NCBI RefSeq assembly: GCF_014850955.1
Contig: NZ_JACXSS010000001.1
Coordinates: 4,092,001-4,156,000 of the forward strand
DNA length: 64,000 nucleotides
Direction: 5' to 3'
Origin: Methylomonas albis
GTDB taxonomy: Bacteria > Pseudomonadota > Gammaproteobacteria > Methylococcales > Methylomonadaceae
Part shown: positions 28,971-38,067 of the stretch, in pieces
How positions within the stretch are numbered: the first letter of the stretch is position 1
How the letters are laid out: each line of letters starts with the position of its first letter
The notes under the pieces: model-generated
Database searches by the model: none
Seen by the model: the letters and a program-made list of their open reading frames with translations, nothing else
What the model was told of the DNA's origin: nothing
Program-made: the position numbers and the translations under genes

Positions 28971-29062
28971 CTCGGCGCACTTGTGCCCTGGGGGTAGAAA
29001 TCGGCGATGAGTTTAGCTGCATGGGTCTACGTCCCGGGCTGCAATAGCCCAAGGTCCGATAC

Positions 29063-29800
29063 CTATGAGTCCTTCGGTGGGTAGTGAATAATTGAGGAAC
29101 CGTTTATGAAAGCCGCGCGCTGAATTTTGTGGTCGTGCCGAACGACGACGAAAGCACGGTTGTCTGAGTTCGTAGCGAACCGTTCCCGTGCGGTTCGTAA
29201 ACCGCCACATTGATAGTCATTACAGATGTTTGCCCGCATTTCGCGAGGTAGAGTGCAACCTTGTTCTCCCTGATATAGACAAGCGTTGAAATAATGCTGG
29301 CTAGGCAAGTAATCAAGGTAAATTTCCACCGCATCGTAAAGTTCCAGCTCAGGCTTTTCAGTCACGAAACGCAATAGCGTTTTATGATCGAGGAATGCGT
29401 TGTGAGCTGCTCCATGGAAACAGCAGAAACCCCGACATATAGCGCACACCTGACCGAGTCGCGAGAGCATGGCGGGAGGCGTGTCGGACTGGGGCGGAGC
29501 TTCCATAAATTCGTTAGGGATTGTCTCTGTAGTTTCGGAGCTGATTAGTCCGTTTAGAAACTCCGCCAGCATCCGATAATCCTCATGTGTCAACGGGACT
29601 AATTTTGGTTCCCAGTGCGGAACAACAGCAATTGGAAAAGTCTCGGACTGGCCAAAATCCAAAGCCTCTGCAGCTTCGGTACGATAGCTAACCAGTTGGT
29701 TTTCTAGATGCTTTTCTCGACAGCGCCAGTTACTACAGATGGTTCCTGCGAATTGCTCGTGCCTGCTCAAGGGAGTGTTGCAATAGAGGCAATTAGTCAT
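29063..29800 (-). CDS. Cysteine-rich protein, possible metal-chelating (YkgJ-like) domain
   Basis: This 245-residue protein has an N-terminal zinc-ribbon-like knuckle (CLYC at 4-7 and CSNWRC at about 22-27) and then a middle region without motifs. A C-terminal half follows with CAICRGFCCFHGAAH, CLYQGEQGCTLP and ICNDYQC. The spacing of Cys pairs resembles the iron/zinc-chelating YkgJ-type (CxxCxxxCC) domain, but the match is partial. No signal or membrane segment is seen. It stands alone among IS and repeat fragments, so it may be cargo of a mobile segment or a local resident. The function is unknown. Confidence 0.55.
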   Translation of the reverse strand: MTNCLYCNTPLSRHEQFAGTICSNWRCREKHLENQLVSYRTEAAEALDFGQSETFPIAVVPHWEPKLVPLTHEDYRMLAEFLNGLISSETTETIPNEFMEAPPQSDTPPAMLSRLGQVCAICRGFCCFHGAAHNAFLDHKTLLRFVTEKPELELYDAVEIYLDYLPSQHYFNACLYQGEQGCTLPREMRANICNDYQCGGLRTARERFATNSDNRAFVVVRHDHKIQRAAFINGSSIIHYPPKDS

Positions 29801-29960
29801 ATGCTTGTTCTATAGATGAAAGGCAGTGCAAGAGAGCAACTAGTGATACGTTGTGTATTTGTTTCAGGTTTAGTTTGCCCAAAATCGGTGAAGTAATCAA
29901 ACTAGTCAAGCAGCCTGAGTCAAAATCGACTGATGTATCAACACTAAACTGGACACGTAG

Positions 29961-30016
29961 TTAAGCGGCTTGATGCCGCAATTCGTAGTTGACCGGTGAC
30001 AGATAGTCCGCAGAAA
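29961..30016 (-). pseudogene. C-terminal tip of an IS3-type transposase
   Basis: The minus strand reads FSADYLSPVNYELRHQAA and a TAA stop at 29963-29961, matching the last residues of IS3-family OrfB proteins, and then a possible IS end (GTGTCCAGTTTAG, 29956-29944). The rest of the element is absent. The surrounding 29801-30265 gap holds this remnant, small repeats (GGGTCAGGCCTTGCAAAGCC at 30021-30040, also near 62568) and the palindrome at 30124. Confidence 0.55.
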
Positions 30017-30123
30017 AACAGGGTCAGGCCTTGCAAAGCCACAACAAGCTCGTAGGGCGATAGCGCAATGCGCCGAATGAACAACACATGGCGCAATGCC
30101 CGTTGGTTTTTATGCCCAAGTGG

Positions 30124-30168
30124 TTAATAGGCTTTCGCGGTTTGTGTCGCTAACGCGACACCTAAAGA
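30124..30168. repeat. Solo form of the hairpin-element boundary
   Basis: The sequence resembles the left flank of the 853-bp element (AATAGGCTTTCG) joined to the perfect palindrome GTGTCGCTAACGCGACAC and then its right flank (ACCTAA). It looks like an empty or minimal copy of the same repeat. Confidence 0.5.
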
Positions 30169-30265
30169 GCGATAGCCGCCCGCTCGCCTCGATATAGACT
30201 TTTAAGTGCAATTTACCCAGGTTTGAATTAGCATCGCGGCAGAACTGTTTCGGAAGCTCATAACC

Positions 30266-31861
30266 TTGTATCAGCAATACTTCAATTTCAGCGAATTGCC
30301 CTTTTCAATCTCGCCCGATCCGCATTTCATGTACATGAGCGAGCGGCATCAGGAAGGTCTTGCTCATTTGTTGTATGGCATCAACAGGGGCGGCGGTTTC
30401 GTCGCTTTAACCGGCGAGGTGGGGACCGGGAAAACCACTCTCTGCCACTGCTTGCTCCAGCAGTTGCCGGATAACGTCGATATTGCCCTGATATTGAACC
30501 CCAAACTAACTGCTCTGGAACTGCTGGCAACGATCTGTGACGAATTGGGTATCCGCCACAACAGCATGCCGATAACGGCAAAAAATCTGATCGATGCCAT
30601 CAATCACTATCTGCTGACCGCGTATGCCAATGGCCGGCGCACGGTTTTGCTAATCGATGAGGCCCAGAACCTAAGCCTGACCGTACTGGAGCAAATCCGG
30701 CTATTGACCAATCTGGAAACCAGTAAGGCCAAGTTGCTGCAAATTATTCTGGTCGGCCAACCCGAGTTGAACAAAATGCTGGCACGCCAGGATCTGCGTC
30801 AACTCAATCAGCGCATCACCGCTCGCTACCATTTACTGCCGCTTTCGCTCGAAGAGACGCGGGCTTATATTCAGCATCGGCTGAGAGTTTGCAGAGGGAA
30901 TTATCGTCTGTTTAACCCGATGGCGATTCGCAAGGTCTACCACTATTCGGCAGGCGTGCCGCGCTTGATCAATATTTTATGCGACCGAGCCTTGTTGGGT
31001 GCCTATGCGACCAATGCAGGGGTGATTACGCCGGCGATCATTCGCCGGGCGGCTGCGGAAGTGATGGGCCCGGCCCGGTTTATGCCGCAGCGGTATGGCG
31101 CGACGGCTTTGGTTTTGTGCTTTGCCGCGGTGATTGGGTTTGAGCTGTGGCGTCCCGCGTTATCCTTGATCAAGCCTGTCAAGCTGGTCGCGACGCAACA
31201 AACTGTTATGCCGCAGCCGGTGGCCGCCACGTTAGCAAAACCCAGCCTCAATGAACAACTTGATAATGCGGGACTGACATTGGCGGGTGCGCTGGCCGAA
31301 GCGCTGCGAGTTTGGGGGGAATCGGCTCCAGCCGACAAGGTGCCGGACTGCTATGGAGTCGCAGCGCTGGGATTGAGCTGCTTTTCAGGAAAAGCCAGTT
31401 GGCAAGAATTGCTGAGCATAGACCGCCCAGCCATTTTAGCGTTTTCCGGCCCTGCCGAGCAAAAGCGCTACGCCTTATTACTCGGTGTCGACCACGACCA
31501 TGCCGAAATCCGCGTCAAGGATGATACCCGGCGATTTCCGCTCGCCGAGTTGTTGACCATTTGGGACGGCAATTATCTGGTGCTTTGGCGGCCACCACAT
31601 CCAGGGGTCACGGAAATCGCACCTACTCAGCAATCCGAAGCAGTGTTATGGCTGCGCGAACGGCTGGGGAAGGTCAACGGGAAACCTGCCGGCGACATGG
31701 CGTCCCACGTTTTCGATGAAACCCTCAAAGCCGAGTTGATTGCTTTCCAACGCCGGCAACATCTTGCATCCGACGGCATAGCCGGCGCCCGCACCCTGAT
31801 ACATTTGGATAACCAAAGCGGAGCGGCAAATTCGCCCCACTTGGCGATAACCCCGCGCTAA
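30266..31861 (+). CDS. GspA/ExeA-like AAA+ ATPase with peptidoglycan-binding C-terminus
   Basis: This 531-residue protein has the ExeA N-terminus (YFNFSELPFSISPDPHFMYM), Walker A TGEVGTGKTTLCH (about residues 48-60), Walker B TVLLIDEAQNL (about 125-135) and an AAA+ lid. A single membrane helix follows near 275-295, then a periplasmic part with a C39/peptidoglycan-binding-like end (LIAFQRRQHLASDGIAGART). ExeA with ExeB/GspB uses ATP to insert the type II secretion secretin through peptidoglycan. The TTG start has GGAAG 9 bases upstream and fits the family N-terminus. It is followed 10 bp later by gspB. No other T2SS gene is in the window. Confidence 0.88.
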   Translation: MYQQYFNFSELPFSISPDPHFMYMSERHQEGLAHLLYGINRGGGFVALTGEVGTGKTTLCHCLLQQLPDNVDIALILNPKLTALELLATICDELGIRHNSMPITAKNLIDAINHYLLTAYANGRRTVLLIDEAQNLSLTVLEQIRLLTNLETSKAKLLQIILVGQPELNKMLARQDLRQLNQRITARYHLLPLSLEETRAYIQHRLRVCRGNYRLFNPMAIRKVYHYSAGVPRLINILCDRALLGAYATNAGVITPAIIRRAAAEVMGPARFMPQRYGATALVLCFAAVIGFELWRPALSLIKPVKLVATQQTVMPQPVAATLAKPSLNEQLDNAGLTLAGALAEALRVWGESAPADKVPDCYGVAALGLSCFSGKASWQELLSIDRPAILAFSGPAEQKRYALLLGVDHDHAEIRVKDDTRRFPLAELLTIWDGNYLVLWRPPHPGVTEIAPTQQSEAVLWLRERLGKVNGKPAGDMASHVFDETLKAELIAFQRRQHLASDGIAGARTLIHLDNQSGAANSPHLAITPR

Positions 31862-31871
31862 CATTATTGAT

Positions 31872-32663
31872 ATGTCTTACATCTTAAATGCACTACGCAA
31901 ATCCGAACGGGAACGGCAAGCCATGCTACCCGACACGGTGACCAATCGCATCACTGTCCCGCAAACACCGGAGCGGCAAAGCCTGACCAAGATCATCGTT
32001 TTGCTGGTTGTTTTAAATTTGGCGATTCTGACCTATTTTCTGGCCATCACCTCGTACAAGCCGCAATCGGTAGTTGAGAGTGAACAAGCAACGCCATTGA
32101 TAGCCAAATCAAACCCGCCACTGTCCCTGGCTAACCCGTCGACACCGGTAAAGATTGCTCCCATTAAACAGCTTGATGAACCGCGAAACCTGACATCGGC
32201 ACCGGATAAACTCGCCGCCACCAAGAAACAACTGACTGAACCGGTTAAACCGATTGCGGCGCCTCCGCAACCAGTGAAGAAGCCTATCCCAGCGGCAATC
32301 GCCGAACCGCAAGTGCCTACCAAACCCAAGAATGTCGCGGAACAGCAATCAATCGATGTGCCTCAAGCCACTGTGAAAACGGATGCTCCCCCGACGGAAA
32401 ATCCTGCACCAGTCGCCACCGCAAGGCCGCAAAACGATTTACCCACCTTACAAGACTTACCAGCAAACGTGCGCCAGTCATTGCCCGGTCTTCCCATCAA
32501 TGTGTTTAGCTATTCATCGACACCTGCAGAGCGGTTCGTCATGATAGACATGGTCAAATACGTGCCCGGCCAGACCATCAAAAACGCATTAGAGCTGAAA
32601 GAAATAGTGGAAGATGGCATTATCGTTCGCTACCAGGACCAAATATTCAAAATCACCCGGTAG
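31872..32663 (+). CDS. gspB: GspB-type general secretion pathway protein
   Basis: This 263-residue protein begins with the GspB signature MSYILNALRKSERERQ, then has one membrane helix (about 38-60), a long Pro/Lys/Ala-rich periplasmic linker, and the C-terminal GspB domain (about 200-263) with INVFSYSSTPAERFVMIDM and GIIVRYQDQIFKI. GspB pairs with the ExeA-like ATPase encoded just upstream to form the inner-membrane complex that helps secretin assembly. Confidence 0.9.
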   Translation: MSYILNALRKSERERQAMLPDTVTNRITVPQTPERQSLTKIIVLLVVLNLAILTYFLAITSYKPQSVVESEQATPLIAKSNPPLSLANPSTPVKIAPIKQLDEPRNLTSAPDKLAATKKQLTEPVKPIAAPPQPVKKPIPAAIAEPQVPTKPKNVAEQQSIDVPQATVKTDAPPTENPAPVATARPQNDLPTLQDLPANVRQSLPGLPINVFSYSSTPAERFVMIDMVKYVPGQTIKNALELKEIVEDGIIVRYQDQIFKITR

Positions 32664-32740
32664 CGATGAGTCATCACTTCTGTCTGTTCACCCCGTTTGT
32701 TAGCACTCGCGGGGTAAAACCTTACTTTGCTGCAGTACGA

Positions 32741-34240
32741 CTAGAAACTGTATTTTGCCGAAAACTGCACTCGCTGCAACACACCATCGCGACCATCGAT
32801 CAACTCCCGCGTCGCGTAAGTGTATTCCACGCCCAACATAGCCTGACTGACCGGGCTCCACAGCAGATTGGCATGCACCGACTGCACTTGGCGGGTTAAC
32901 ACCACATTGGCAAACGTCGGATAATCCGCTTGGGCGAAACCGTAAGTCACGCTGGAACGCCATTGTTTATCCCACCAATGTTGGTATGACAACAGCCCCC
33001 CATAGGCATCGACTAGCTCGATAGCACCATGTTGATCGAGCGCCGCGTCGGCGAAGGTATTGTTGTTGGAGACATAGCGCCCGTCGCCTTTGCCGTAATG
33101 CGCCATAAAGCGAATATTATCCAAGCCAAAGGTGTTAATCCGTCCGGCCAGATTAACGCCGCCGCCCCAATCAGCTTGTCGATAACCCGTCGTGCTGTTA
33201 GTGTAGCGAACCTGTCTGCCGACCGCTGCCAAGGACAGATTACCCCAATCCGGATTCAGATTAAGCCTGGCCATCAAATCCGGGTAACGATCAGCGTTGG
33301 GTGTAGTGTAATAAGCGGCATCCAGATTGGGATTGGTACTTTTACTGGAAGAAGTCTCCAGCGCGGAATCAACCCACAACCGCGTGCGCGGTGCCTCCAG
33401 CGCCACTTGCCATTCCATCGGCGTACTCAACCAAGTAAAAGGTTCGGTCCATCGCACCAAGGGCTGGCGCAAACTAGTCAGCGCGCCCGCCGAGCCGCCG
33501 ATATCGAGATTATCCGGCAACGCCGATACGTTCAAAAAAGTTGTATAGGTTTGCCCCGCCAAAAAATGACCGATAGAACCGTAAGCATGCCGCAAGCGTG
33601 GCGTATAGGTATAAGTGGCCGGATCGCCGAAAAAGTCAAATTCCAGATAGGTATTGATGTCGCCCCAACTGTTGGTCGGGGTAAACGATTTGAACCACAA
33701 GCGGCTTTCCTTGCCGTGAAAGGTAATTTGCCCACGTTCACCGGCCGCACCCACCGGGATTTGTGACATCGCCAGTTGCTGGTCCCCCAACTTGTCACGT
33801 CCAGCGCTGACGCTATTGAACATGGTATCCATTTTCACAAACCCGCCCAAACCCACCGAGGTGTCCGTACCGGGAATTTTAAAAGTGCCTTTCACATCGC
33901 CAACCGTAACCGCAGGCTTTTCTTTAGCTTTATCGCTAGCTACAGCGGTGCTGGCGGATGCTGTTGCCACCGTTGCCGGCGATGCCGCCGTTACCTGAGC
34001 AGTATTGCCAATCGGCGGTTTGCTGGCCGCGACTTGCTCGGCACGGACATGCTGTAACTCCTGCTCCAACTGTTCTATCCTGGCGTTGGAGCGCTCAGCC
34101 TGGCTCTGTAACTGCGTGACCTGCTGACTCAAGGCTTTCAGCAAAGCCTTGATGTCTTCATCGGCAGCCTGCGCGGGACTAACCATCCAACAGCACAACA
34201 ACATCGAAAATATTTTAAGCCATCGTTGCGATTCGCTCAT
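32741..34240 (-). CDS. Outer-membrane porin, DcaP family
   Basis: This 499-residue protein has a signal peptide (1-25), an N-terminal coiled coil (about 28-65, LSQQVTQLQSQAERSNARIE) and then a 16-strand porin domain. The domain starts FKIPGTDTSVGLGGFVKMD and includes SRLWFKSFTPTNSWGDINTY and YLEFDFFG, typical of DcaP-like trimeric porins known from Acinetobacter. It ends in FSAKYSF with a terminal Phe. DcaP porins take up organic acids and some antibiotics. The gene lies 3 bp after a lipoprotein cytochrome gene on the same strand, so the two are probably co-expressed. Confidence 0.85.
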   Translation of the reverse strand: MSESQRWLKIFSMLLCCWMVSPAQAADEDIKALLKALSQQVTQLQSQAERSNARIEQLEQELQHVRAEQVAASKPPIGNTAQVTAASPATVATASASTAVASDKAKEKPAVTVGDVKGTFKIPGTDTSVGLGGFVKMDTMFNSVSAGRDKLGDQQLAMSQIPVGAAGERGQITFHGKESRLWFKSFTPTNSWGDINTYLEFDFFGDPATYTYTPRLRHAYGSIGHFLAGQTYTTFLNVSALPDNLDIGGSAGALTSLRQPLVRWTEPFTWLSTPMEWQVALEAPRTRLWVDSALETSSSKSTNPNLDAAYYTTPNADRYPDLMARLNLNPDWGNLSLAAVGRQVRYTNSTTGYRQADWGGGVNLAGRINTFGLDNIRFMAHYGKGDGRYVSNNNTFADAALDQHGAIELVDAYGGLLSYQHWWDKQWRSSVTYGFAQADYPTFANVVLTRQVQSVHANLLWSPVSQAMLGVEYTYATRELIDGRDGVLQRVQFSAKYSF

Positions 34241-34243
34241 ATT

Positions 34244-34720
34244 CTAACCCCCAAGCTTTCTGAATAAGGCATGACAGGAAGTACAGGTCGTATTGATCTC
34301 ATGCAGACTGTCCGGAATAGCATCAATGTGATTTTGCTCGGCGAGCTGCTGCAACTGCTGCGATTCTTCCCGCAACTTGCTGGCAAGCGCCAGAAATGCG
34401 GCTTGTTCGCTAGCGTTGAGCTGTAAGCCAGGCATCCTGGCGATGATCGTCCCGACGTTAGCCGACAAATTCCGCGCCGCCTCGCCGATTTGCCGAGAGT
34501 ACTTGCGGCGCTCTACATCCAATTGCTGCTCGGTCATAAACCGCTCCTGCATCAAGCTGTCCATCCTCTCCATCAATTCGCGTAATCGATTGTCGCGCAC
34601 CGCATGCAGTGCGGGCTGACCGGTCTGGCTGCGGCCGCCTTCTACGTGTGCATGCTGATTGCCGGGACTGGAACAAGCGCTCAATATCAATACTATCGCC
34701 GACAGATATAAGGTTTTCAT
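34244..34720 (-). CDS. Cytochrome c'-like lipoprotein
   Basis: This 158-residue protein has a lipoprotein signal peptide with lipobox LSAC (Cys about 16) and an all-helical body. The only c-type haem motif, CTSCH, lies about 10 residues from the C-terminus, as in four-helix-bundle cytochromes c' and b562-like relatives. I chose ATG 34720 (MKTLYLSAIV) because GGAG lies 8 bases upstream and gives a compact lipoprotein signal; an in-frame ATG 9 bases earlier is possible. It would sit in the outer or inner membrane facing the periplasm, perhaps binding NO or passing electrons. It precedes the porin gene by 3 bp. Confidence 0.75.
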   Translation of the reverse strand: MKTLYLSAIVLILSACSSPGNQHAHVEGGRSQTGQPALHAVRDNRLRELMERMDSLMQERFMTEQQLDVERRKYSRQIGEAARNLSANVGTIIARMPGLQLNASEQAAFLALASKLREESQQLQQLAEQNHIDAIPDSLHEINTTCTSCHALFRKLGG

Positions 34721-34887
34721 ACATTGCACTCCGATTCGATCAATCTTGAATACACGGCAATTAACCGCATCATGGCCAGGTTTAAGTGTACCCGATTCCA
34801 GTAGGGATATTTTTTCAGTCGCCGTCTAGGGTAGCGTACGCAGTTTAGGTATCATGCTGCTTCCGTTCTCCCGTCAGGATGCCGCCT

Positions 34888-37761
34888 ATGCCACTTCTCG
34901 ATTCGCTATCTCAACACACGGTACTTTTGCCGGGTGAACTACAGGCGCTGACGGCCGACTTTTGCACACAGCTCGACGAAAAGCTTAGTCCAGAACATCT
35001 GCAAATTTTCGACAACGCGGTATTTTCCGCGTCGGTGCTAAAAGTCTGCGCTTGCAGCCAGTTCATTAGCGAAAGCTGGCTGCGACATCCCAATCTAATT
35101 CCGGACCTGGTGACATCGACCGATTTATTCTCCCCTTTGCGCCGCGCCGATTACGCCGCCGCACTGCAACAAAGCGGCAAGGCCGACGGCGAACCCGCAT
35201 TGGCCAAGCAATTGCGCTTATTCCGCCGCCGAGAGATGATCAGAATCGCTTGGCGTGATTTGGCCGGCTGGTCCGATCTGGATGAAACCCTAGCAGACCT
35301 GACCGCATTGGCGGAAACCTGCATCCAAACCGCGCTGGATTTTTTATACCGCCAGGCATGCCAGCGTTGGGGGACGCCGACATTGACAGACGGCACACCG
35401 TTCAATATCGTGGTACTGGGCATGGGCAAACTCGGCGCCTGGGAACTGAATTATTCCTCCGACATCGACCTGATCTTCGCCTACGCCGAAGACGGCGTGC
35501 TGACCGAAAAAAAAGAAATCAGTTACGGCGAATTCTTTACCCGCATCTGCCGTGCACTAGTCAAAATGCTCGACGAAATCACCGTGGACGGTTTTGTGTT
35601 CCGCACCGACGTGCGCCTGCGGCCATTCGGCGATAGCGGCCCGTTGATCATGAATTTCGATGGCATGGAACAGTACTATCTGACGCAAGCCAGAGAATGG
35701 GAACGCTATGCGATGATCAAAGCCCGGCAAGTGGCCGGCGACTTCGATACCGGCAAACAGTTAGCGGCGCTGATCAAGCCGTTTGTCTATCGCCGCTATC
35801 TGGATTACGGTGCTTTCGAGGAGCTCCGCTCCTTAAAATTTCAGATTGCCCAAGAACTAAAACGCCGCGACCGTGCCGACAATGTCAAACTCGGCCCCGG
35901 CGGCATCCGCGAAGTGGAGTTCATCGGCCAGGCCTTTCAATTGATTCGCGGCGGCCAGGACGTCGCCTTGCAGCAGCGCGAAATTCAGACCATCCTCACC
36001 GTCCTGGAAGAACTGGGCTTGATGAACGTTGAGGACGTGGCGAGCTTAAAATTTGCCTACCGGTTTTTGCGACGCGTGGAAAACCATATTCAGCAATACC
36101 AGGACAAACAAACTCACGATTTGCCCGGCAATCCACTGGCGCAACGGATTCTGGCGTATTCGCTGGACTTCGAGGATTGGAGCGCATTCAAAGCCGAGTT
36201 GGACCAAGTGCGCGAATCGGTGCAGGAGATTTTCGAACAAGTGTTTTCGCTGAGTGAACAAGACAACAAACAGCAAAGCGCGCGCTTGATCTGGTCCAGC
36301 CGCGCTGACAACGAGTTGGCGCTGGAAGCGCTGGCCGACTACGGCTTTGCCGACCCACTGAGCATCCAAAATACGCTCGTCGCTTTCAAAGAGTCGCACG
36401 CCATTAAACGCATGACCAGCAAAGGGGCCGCGGTCTTGGACCGCTTGCTGCCGCAACTGATAGAGCAAGTAGCAAACAGCGACAATGCCGATGCGACCTT
36501 TCTGCGTATTTTGGATCTATTCGAAGCCGTGGCCGGCCGTAACGTGTATCTGGCCTTACTGGCCGAGAATCCGGATGCGCTGAATCAGCTGATCAAGCTG
36601 GCGGCTGCCAGTCCGTGGATTTGCGAGTATCTGTCGCTATATCCGATTTTGTTCGACGAACTGCTGGACACCCGTTCGCTCTATGACCCGCTGCAAAAAC
36701 AGGCTTTGCGTGAGGAGTTAGAACGCGACCTGGCCCGCGTCGATACCCAGGACAGCGAACAACTGATGATAGCGCTGCGCCAGTTCAAGCATCTGAACGT
36801 GTTACGGGTAGCTGCCGCCGACATCATGGGGGTAATACCGGTGATGATCGTCAGCGACTATTTAACCTGGACCGCCGAGGCCATTCTCGAGCAGGTATTG
36901 CAATGCGCCTGGCACATGCTGGTCAGCAAGCATGGCCACCCGCCCGGCACCGGCCCTGATCCGCAGAACTTTGCGATCATTGCCTTCGGTAAATTCGGCG
37001 GTATCGAACTGGGCTATGGCTCCGATCTGGATTTGGTATTTTTATACGCGTGTGCCGACGGTGATGCGCAAACCAACGGCGAAAAGCCCATCAACTCCGG
37101 CCAGTTTTATTTACGTCTGGGTCAAAAAATCCGCCACATTCTGGACACCAAAATGCTGTCCGGCATCCTTTACGAAGCCGACTTACGCTTGCGGCCCAAC
37201 GGCGACTCCGGCTTGCTGGTCACGCATATCGACCATTACGAAGCCTATTTAAAAAACGAAGCCTGGACCTGGGAGCACCAAGCCTTGGTTCGCGGCCGTT
37301 TCGTAGCCGGCGACGAGGACTTAAAGCACAGCTACGCAGCGATACGCGGCCGGATTTTAGCCTTGCCCAGAGAGCGCGAAGCATTAAAAACCCAGGTGCG
37401 GGAGATGCGTGAAAAAATGCGCGACAACTTGGCCCCAAAAGACCCGGCGGTATTCGATCTGAAACAAAGCCAGGGCGGTATCGCCGACATCGAATTCATC
37501 GTCCAGTTCGGCGTGCTGGCCGAAACCGCGCATCAGCCGACTCTCGCCACTTACACCGACAACGTCCGCTTGCTGGAAGGCCTGCAACAGCAAGGTTTTA
37601 TCTCCCCGGTGGATGCCGCGCTGTTAAAGCGGGCCTACTGCGCCTATCGCGATTACGGTCACCATCAGGTTCTGCAAGGGCTCAGCGCAACGGCGCACGC
37701 TGACGAATTTCACGAACTGCGCGCGGAGGTGGAACGGCTTTGGCAGCAGTTTATACAGTAA
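34888..37761 (+). CDS. glnE: Bifunctional glutamine synthetase adenylyltransferase/deadenylylase
   Basis: This roughly 957-residue protein has two nucleotidyltransferase domains, each with its own metal site: NYSSDIDLIF near residue 188 (deadenylylation half) and GYGSDLDLVF near residue 710 (adenylylation half). Each half is followed by the family's GPGGIREVEF- or QGGIADIEF-type motif. GlnE attaches and removes AMP on glutamine synthetase in response to glutamine and PII, thereby tuning ammonia assimilation. ATG 34888 is preferred because AGG lies about 9 bases upstream; ATG 34879 is too close to it. It appears monocistronic. Confidence 0.96.
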   Translation: MPLLDSLSQHTVLLPGELQALTADFCTQLDEKLSPEHLQIFDNAVFSASVLKVCACSQFISESWLRHPNLIPDLVTSTDLFSPLRRADYAAALQQSGKADGEPALAKQLRLFRRREMIRIAWRDLAGWSDLDETLADLTALAETCIQTALDFLYRQACQRWGTPTLTDGTPFNIVVLGMGKLGAWELNYSSDIDLIFAYAEDGVLTEKKEISYGEFFTRICRALVKMLDEITVDGFVFRTDVRLRPFGDSGPLIMNFDGMEQYYLTQAREWERYAMIKARQVAGDFDTGKQLAALIKPFVYRRYLDYGAFEELRSLKFQIAQELKRRDRADNVKLGPGGIREVEFIGQAFQLIRGGQDVALQQREIQTILTVLEELGLMNVEDVASLKFAYRFLRRVENHIQQYQDKQTHDLPGNPLAQRILAYSLDFEDWSAFKAELDQVRESVQEIFEQVFSLSEQDNKQQSARLIWSSRADNELALEALADYGFADPLSIQNTLVAFKESHAIKRMTSKGAAVLDRLLPQLIEQVANSDNADATFLRILDLFEAVAGRNVYLALLAENPDALNQLIKLAAASPWICEYLSLYPILFDELLDTRSLYDPLQKQALREELERDLARVDTQDSEQLMIALRQFKHLNVLRVAAADIMGVIPVMIVSDYLTWTAEAILEQVLQCAWHMLVSKHGHPPGTGPDPQNFAIIAFGKFGGIELGYGSDLDLVFLYACADGDAQTNGEKPINSGQFYLRLGQKIRHILDTKMLSGILYEADLRLRPNGDSGLLVTHIDHYEAYLKNEAWTWEHQALVRGRFVAGDEDLKHSYAAIRGRILALPREREALKTQVREMREKMRDNLAPKDPAVFDLKQSQGGIADIEFIVQFGVLAETAHQPTLATYTDNVRLLEGLQQQGFISPVDAALLKRAYCAYRDYGHHQVLQGLSATAHADEFHELRAEVERLWQQFIQ

Positions 37762-37891
37762 TCTTATAGCCGGTCGAGCGCCAGCCATTTCAGAGTACGG
37801 CCGCGACTTTAGATGCCAAACAAAAACGTATTTTCCGCTTGATCCGTATCAAATAGCACGCATGTACCAAGGCCCTGCCGGCTAATTTGGC

Positions 37892-37927
37892 GCCGGATTA
37901 TCGCTGCCATAATGTCGATAATCCGGC
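37892..37927. repeat. Perfect 12-bp hairpin between glnE and the TonB receptor operon
   Basis: GCCGGATTATCG (37892-37903) and CGATAATCCGGC (37916-37927) are fully complementary around a 12-base loop. It may end the glnE transcript, although no T tract follows, or act as an operator about 140 bp before the receptor gene. The rest of this 306-bp gap shows no gene, Fur box or clear promoter. Confidence 0.55.
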
Positions 37928-38067
37928 ATTCGTCAAACCTAGCAAAACATTGCGGCCTACATAACTCGCGTGCTAGCATGATTTGGTTACGAGTCGACAC
38001 TGTACCTGCACTATCTGGCGTTGACTTTAAGATGACAACAGAGTCTTCAACTTAATTCGGGGGCCGC

